Below, piece after piece: positions 1 to 6,626 of a DNA stretch of 6,626 bases. The notes beneath the pieces were generated by a model. It worked only from the letters and a program-made list of their open reading frames with translations, had not been told where the DNA came from and ran no database searches. Every line of letters begins with the position of its first letter. Positions within the stretch are counted from its first letter, which is position 1. Origin of the DNA: Gammaproteobacteria bacterium (GTDB taxonomy: Bacteria > Pseudomonadota > Gammaproteobacteria > UBA5335); the NCBI GenBank assembly GCA_011620145.1, contig WOZT01000232.1, forward strand, positions 1-6,626. The letters are read 5' to 3'. A program made the translations under genes and the position numbers.

Positions 1-14
1 GGTCATCGGCTTCA

Positions 15-43
15 TTGTCCGGCCCCGGCCGATCTGGTAGGCT
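15..43 (+). promoter_or_regulatory. Candidate sigma-70 promoter for pyrG
   Basis: A TTGTCC box at 15-20 is followed after 17 bases by TAGGCT at 38-43. A TG pair at 35-36, one base before the -10 box, gives an extended -10 motif. The match is 4/6 for the -35 box and 3/6 for the -10 box with ideal spacing. Initiation would fall near 49-52, leaving a leader of about 57-60 bases before the pyrG start at 109. This is pattern matching by eye in GC-rich DNA, so the call is tentative. Nothing else in 1-108 looks more like a promoter. Confidence 0.3.
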
Positions 44-44
44 A

Positions 45-3940
<3,896 letters not shown>

Positions 3941-3978
3941 CGCCGCGCTGCGCGCCCGTTCAGGGATGATGGGATCGC

Positions 3979-3985
3979 GGGAGGG
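3979..3985 (+). promoter_or_regulatory. Shine-Dalgarno that decides the ftsB start
   Basis: GGGAGGG is the strongest ribosome site in the window. Two adjacent in-frame GTG codons follow, at 3989 and 3992. From the GGAGG core (3980-3984) the spacing is 4 bases to the first and 7 to the second, so the second GTG is favoured. The ATG codons at 3966 and 3969 lie upstream of this site and are out of frame. Confidence 0.7.
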
Positions 3986-3991
3986 CAGGTG

Positions 3992-4318
3992 GTGGCGCGA
4001 CGCCTTGGCATAGTGCTGGTCGTCCTGTTGGTGATCCTGCACTACCAGATCTGGATTGCACCGGATGGCCTGCGCCAGTGGGTGCGACTTGGGCGCATGA
4101 TCGACGTCCAGGACGAGAAAATCGACAAGCTCAAGGCGCGCAACGATCTGCTCGACGCCGAAGTGCGCGATCTCAAGCAGGGACTGGAGGCGGTGGAGGA
4201 GCGCGCGCGGCGCGAGTTGGGTATGGTGGGCGAAGGCGAGACCTTCTATCAGTTCGTCCATGAGCCAGACCATGACCGACCGACCTCCGCACCCGCGCCA
4301 TCTCCCGCATCCCCCTGA
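3992..4318 (+). CDS. ftsB: Cell division protein FtsB
   Basis: FtsB is a bitopic inner-membrane protein that joins FtsL and FtsQ in the divisome and helps activate septal wall synthesis by FtsWI. The product is 108 aa from GTG 3992 (E. coli 103). It has a short cytoplasmic start (MARRLG) and one membrane helix at about 6-22 (IVLVVLLVILHYQIW). A periplasmic coiled coil at about 33-70 contains KLKARNDLL, and the conserved EAVEERAR...GETFYQFV segment spans about 66-89. These match E. coli KLKARND, EAIEERAR and GETFYRLV closely. The last 18 or so residues are rich in proline, serine and alanine (DRPTSAPAPSPASP) and are probably disordered. GTG 3989 is possible and adds one residue. The gene sits 51 bases after eno, and its stop is one base before the likely ispD ATG. 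Confidence 0.95.
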   Translation: MARRLGIVLVVLLVILHYQIWIAPDGLRQWVRLGRMIDVQDEKIDKLKARNDLLDAEVRDLKQGLEAVEERARRELGMVGEGETFYQFVHEPDHDRPTSAPAPSPASP

Positions 4319-4319
4319 G

Positions 4320-5030
4320 ATGGCGGCCGTATGGGCAGTCGTGCCGGCAGCCGGACGCGGATTGCGCATGGGCCTCGACTGCCCCAAGCAATACCTGCCG
4401 CTGGTCGGCGCGCCGGTGTTGTCATGGAGTTTGCGGCCGCTGCTCGCCGAACCGCGCATCCGCGCCGTGGTGCTGGTGGTGGCGCCCGATGAGCTTCGCG
4501 TAGCGGCGCTGCCGGAAGCGGGCAACCCCAAGCTGCGCGTGGTGACCGGCGGCGCGGAGCGGCAGGATTCGGTGCGGGCGGGCCTGGCCGCATTGGCTGG
4601 GCAAGCGGCCGAGCACGATTGGGTGCTGGTGCATGATGCGGCCCGTCCCTGCCTGCATCCGGATGACCTTGGGCGGCTGCTGACCTGCACCGGGGATGCG
4701 GCCTTTCCCGGCGGCTTGCTGGCGGCGCCAGTGGCCGACACCTTGAAGCGGACCGGAGGCGACGGGCGCGTGGCGCAGACGATTTGCCGCGACGGCCTGT
4801 GGCGGGCGCTGACGCCCCAGATGTTCCGCTGGGGGCCGCTGCTGGCGGCCTTGGCGGCGGCCGAGCGGGACGGGGTGCGGGTCACCGACGAGGCTCAGGC
4901 CATGGAGCGGCTGGGCCATGCCGTGGAGCTGGTGCCTGGTCGGTCCGATAACTTGAAGATTACCCATCCCGAAGACCTCGTTCTGGCGCAGGCGGTGTTG
5001 GCCGGCCGCGGCGCGACGGACCCTCGTTGA
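4320..5030 (+). CDS. ispD: 2-C-methyl-D-erythritol 4-phosphate cytidylyltransferase, IspD
   Basis: IspD transfers CMP from CTP to methylerythritol 4-phosphate, the third step of the MEP isoprenoid pathway. From ATG 4320 the product is 236 aa, the same length as E. coli IspD. The CTP-binding loop PAAGRGLRM (9-17) carries Arg13 and Arg16, and CPKQY has Lys23. VHDAARPC (104-111) has Asp106, PVADTLKR (137-144) has Thr141, and Arg157 precedes [10 protein letters not shown]. Lys213 lies in [10 protein letters not shown]. Positions 106, 157 and 213 even match E. coli numbering. In-frame ATGs at 4260 and 4272 would add 20 or 16 His/Pro-rich residues lying inside the ftsB tail. I prefer 4320 on family length and because TGAgATG suits coupled restart, although no clear Shine-Dalgarno precedes any of the three. 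It is not fused to IspF, unlike some alphaproteobacterial IspDF proteins. Confidence 0.95.
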   Translation: MAAVWAVVPAAGRGLRMGLDCPKQYLPLVGAPVLSWSLRPLLAEPRIRAVVLVVAPDELRVAALPEAGNPKLRVVTGGAERQDSVRAGLAALAGQAAEHDWVLVHDAARPCLHPDDLGRLLTCTGDAAFPGGLLAAPVADTLKRTGGDGRVAQTICRDGLWRALTPQMFRWGPLLAALAAAERDGVRVTDEAQAMERLGHAVELVPGRSDNLKITHPEDLVLAQAVLAGRGATDPR

Positions 5031-5033
5031 TAC

Positions 5034-5046
5034 CGCCCGGAGGGCG
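5034..5046 (+). promoter_or_regulatory. Small hairpin containing the ispF Shine-Dalgarno
   Basis: CGCCC (5034-5038) pairs with GGGCG (5042-5046) around the loop GGA (5039-5041). The ispF ribosome site GGAGGG (5039-5044) lies in the loop and the 3' arm, directly before the ATG at 5048. The ispD stop (5028-5030) is only 3 bases upstream of the stem, so ribosomes finishing ispD would melt it. The pairing is seen in the sequence. The regulatory effect is inferred. Confidence 0.4.
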
Positions 5047-5047
5047 C

Positions 5048-5530
5048 ATGCGCATTGGCCACGGTTACGACGTCCATGCTTTCGGTCCGGGGAGTTTCGT
5101 CACCCTGGGCGGGGTACGTATTGCCCACGACCAGGGCCTGATTGCCCATTCCGATGGCGATGTGGCGCTGCATGCGCTGTGTGATGCCTTGCTGGGCGCT
5201 GCCGGCTTGGGCGACATTGGCCACCATTTTCCCGACACCGATCCCCGTTGGCGCGGCGCGGATAGCCGCGATCTGTTGCGCCGGGTGCGGGCGCTGCTCA
5301 CCGAGCGCGGATTTGACCCCGGCAACGTGGACGTCACCGTGCTGGCTCAGGCCCCGCGCATCGCGCCCCATGTCGCCGCCATGCGTGCCCATATCGCCGC
5401 CGATCTGGGCTTGCCGGAGGAGCGCGTCAACGTCAAGGCCACCACCACCGAGGGACTGGGCTTTGTGGGGCGGCGCGAGGGCATCGCGGTCCACGCGGTG
5501 GCCTTGCTGCGGGAAGCGGGCGATGACTGA
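5048..5530 (+). CDS. ispF: 2-C-methyl-D-erythritol 2,4-cyclodiphosphate synthase, IspF
   Basis: IspF cyclises the CDP-methylerythritol phosphate intermediate with release of CMP, two steps after IspD in the MEP pathway. It normally works as a homotrimer. The product is 160 aa (E. coli 159) and starts [12 protein letters not shown], almost the same as E. coli. Metal ligands Asp8, His10 and His42 ([11 protein letters not shown]) are present. So are the AHSDGD loop (33-38), FPDTDP (61-66), the [12 protein letters not shown] stretch (128-139) with Glu135, and GRREGIA (141-147). A TTG at 5027 lies in frame upstream, but it overlaps the end of ispD and adds nothing conserved. ATG 5048, with GGAGG at 5039-5043, is the clear start. 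The end overlaps truD by 8 bases. CDP-ME kinase (ispE) lies elsewhere, as is usual. Confidence 0.97.
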   Translation: MRIGHGYDVHAFGPGSFVTLGGVRIAHDQGLIAHSDGDVALHALCDALLGAAGLGDIGHHFPDTDPRWRGADSRDLLRRVRALLTERGFDPGNVDVTVLAQAPRIAPHVAAMRAHIAADLGLPEERVNVKATTTEGLGFVGRREGIAVHAVALLREAGDD

Positions 5531-6626
5531 GGCCGCGCCCATTGCATCGGAATCCGCCGCTAAACACGCCGCCCTGATTCCCATCGACCCGGCGCGTCTG
5601 GGAGAGGTGGGCAGTCTGCCCGGTGCGTTTGGTCCACCGCCGCTGCGGGGCGCGCTGCGGCTGGCGCCGGCGGATTTTGCCGTGGAGGAGATGTTGGGCT
5701 TCGAGCCGGACGGCAGCGGCCAGCATCGCCTGATCCATCTGCAAAAACGCGAACTCAACACGGCGGAGGTGGCCGACGCCCTGGCGCGGCTGGCCGACGT
5801 GGCGCGCAACGCCGTCGGTTATGGCGGCCGCAAGGATCGTCGGGCGCTGACCAGTCAGTGGTTTTCCGTGGATCTGGCGGGGCGTGAGGAGCCCGACTGG
5901 ACGCAGGGACTCGCCAAGGTATTCGGGGATCGGGTGCGCCTGTTGGCGGTTGCCCCCCATCGCCGCAAGCTGCGGATCGGCACGCTCACCGGCAATCGCT
6001 TTCGCATCCGGGTGTGCGGCGTCTCGGGCGACCGGACGGCGGCCGAAGCGCGCTGGGCACAGATCCTGGCGGGCGGGGTCCCCAACTATTTTGGCCCCCA
6101 GCGCTTCGGCGAGCGCGGCGGCAATGTGCGCCAGGCCCTGGCTTGGTTTGCGGGTGAGCGTTTGTCGCGCCGATCGCTGCGGGATCTCTTGCTCTCGGCG
6201 GCGCGCAGCGCCTTGTTCAATCAGCTGCTCGCGGAGCGGGTGCGCGCGGGCTCCTGGAACCAGGCCGAGCGCGGCGATGTCCTGCAACTGGATGGGCGCG
6301 GCAGTTGGTTCGTGTTCGGGATCAATGATGCGCCTGACGACATCGCCCATCGTGTCGATGCGGGCGACCTGCATCCCACCGGCCCCTTGTGGGGTGCCGG
6401 CGAACCCGCCACCGGCGAGCGGATCGGCGTGCTGGAGCGCAGCCTGACGGCCGCATATCCGGAACTGACGGCGGGCCTGATTCGCTTTGGTCTGCGCCAA
6501 GATCGCCGCGCTCTGCGGGTGATGCCCCGGGACGGGCAACTCCTCTGGCAGGGAGATGATCTGGAGCTGACATTCGCCCTGCCTCCGGGCGCCTTCGCCA
6601 CCACCGTACTCAAGGAGTTGCTGCAG
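5523..6626 (+). CDS. truD: tRNA pseudouridine(13) synthase TruD, 3' end cut by the window
   Basis: TruD converts uridine 13 of tRNA-Glu to pseudouridine. The frame stays open for 368 codons to the last base, so the stop is outside the window. It reaches [15 protein letters not shown], which matches E. coli PAGSFATSVVRELIN, so only about 10 residues should be missing. Motifs in order are [11 protein letters not shown] (58-68), [13 protein letters not shown] (101-113) with the catalytic Asp105 (E. coli Asp80), [29 protein letters not shown] (185-196), [15 protein letters not shown] (225-239) and [10 protein letters not shown] (256-265). ATG 5523 overlaps the ispF stop (ATGACTGA) and has GGGAAG at 5511-5516, 6 bases away. 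This gives an N-terminus about 25 residues longer than in E. coli. GTG 5607 would give the usual length, but GGGAG at 5600-5604 is only 2 bases from it. No homing or mobile insertion is visible. Confidence 0.95.
   Translation, partial: MTEAAPIASESAAKHAALIPIDPARLGEVGSLPGAFGPPPLRGALRLAPADFAVEEMLGFEPDGSGQHRLIHLQKRELNTAEVADALARLADVARNAVGYGGRKDRRALTSQWFSVDLAGREEPDWTQGLAKVFGDRVRLLAVAPHRRKLRIGTLTGNRFRIRVCGVSGDRTAAEARWAQILAGGVPNYFGPQRFGERGGNVRQALAWFAGERLSRRSLRDLLLSAARSALFNQLLAERVRAGSWNQAERGDVLQLDGRGSWFVFGINDAPDDIAHRVDAGDLHPTGPLWGAGEPATGERIGVLERSLTAAYPELTAGLIRFGLRQDRRALRVMPRDGQLLWQGDDLELTFALPPGAFATTVLKELLQ

Noticed and set aside
5433..6539. Open frame of 368 codons on the - strand opposite ispF and truD.
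   Set aside because: It is a shadow of conserved genes on the + strand, with no recognisable motif and no ribosome site I could support.

Overview
This is a compact block of housekeeping genes, all on the + strand, with almost no intergenic DNA. The order is pyrG, kdsA, eno, ftsB, ispD, ispF, truD, with truD running off the right edge. It is GC-rich throughout (by eye low to mid 60s percent), with the same G/C-ending codon style in every gene and no sign of transferred DNA. The order ftsB-ispD-ispF-truD and the presence of TruD point to a gammaproteobacterium. KdsA carries the metal-dependent (Cys-type) active site, which argues against an enteric-like lineage. It fits deeper branches such as Xanthomonadales, Chromatiales/Ectothiorhodospiraceae or Acidithiobacillia. 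The genus cannot be fixed from the sequence alone.

Layout: positions 1-108 hold a terminator-like hairpin (45-65), overlapped on its left by a candidate promoter (15-43), and then the pyrG start region. pyrG (109-1758) overlaps kdsA (1755-2603) by the 4 bases ATGA. A 47-base gap precedes eno (2651-3940), and a 51-base gap with a strong Shine-Dalgarno precedes the GTG-started ftsB (3992-4318). ispD (4320-5030) starts one base after the ftsB stop. ispF (5048-5530) follows 17 bases later, with its Shine-Dalgarno inside a small hairpin. truD (5523-6626, incomplete) overlaps the ispF end by 8 bases. No internal terminator is convincing, so the block probably behaves as one operon or two closely linked ones.

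Functions: PyrG makes CTP. IspD spends CTP in the MEP isoprenoid pathway, and Kdo activation (by KdsB, not in this window) also needs CTP. Enolase makes phosphoenolpyruvate, which KdsA condenses with arabinose-5-phosphate to give Kdo-8-phosphate for lipopolysaccharide. IspD and IspF perform two steps toward isoprenoids, including the undecaprenyl carrier of wall synthesis. FtsB is a divisome membrane protein. TruD makes pseudouridine 13 in tRNA. The block therefore links precursor supply, envelope building and division.

I looked for an undescribed system and did not find one. All coding space belongs to well-known families. The points worth a second look are modest: the metal-dependent KdsA active site, the promoter/terminator overlap before pyrG, the masked ispF ribosome site, the ftsB/ispD junction, and the uncertain N-terminus of TruD.
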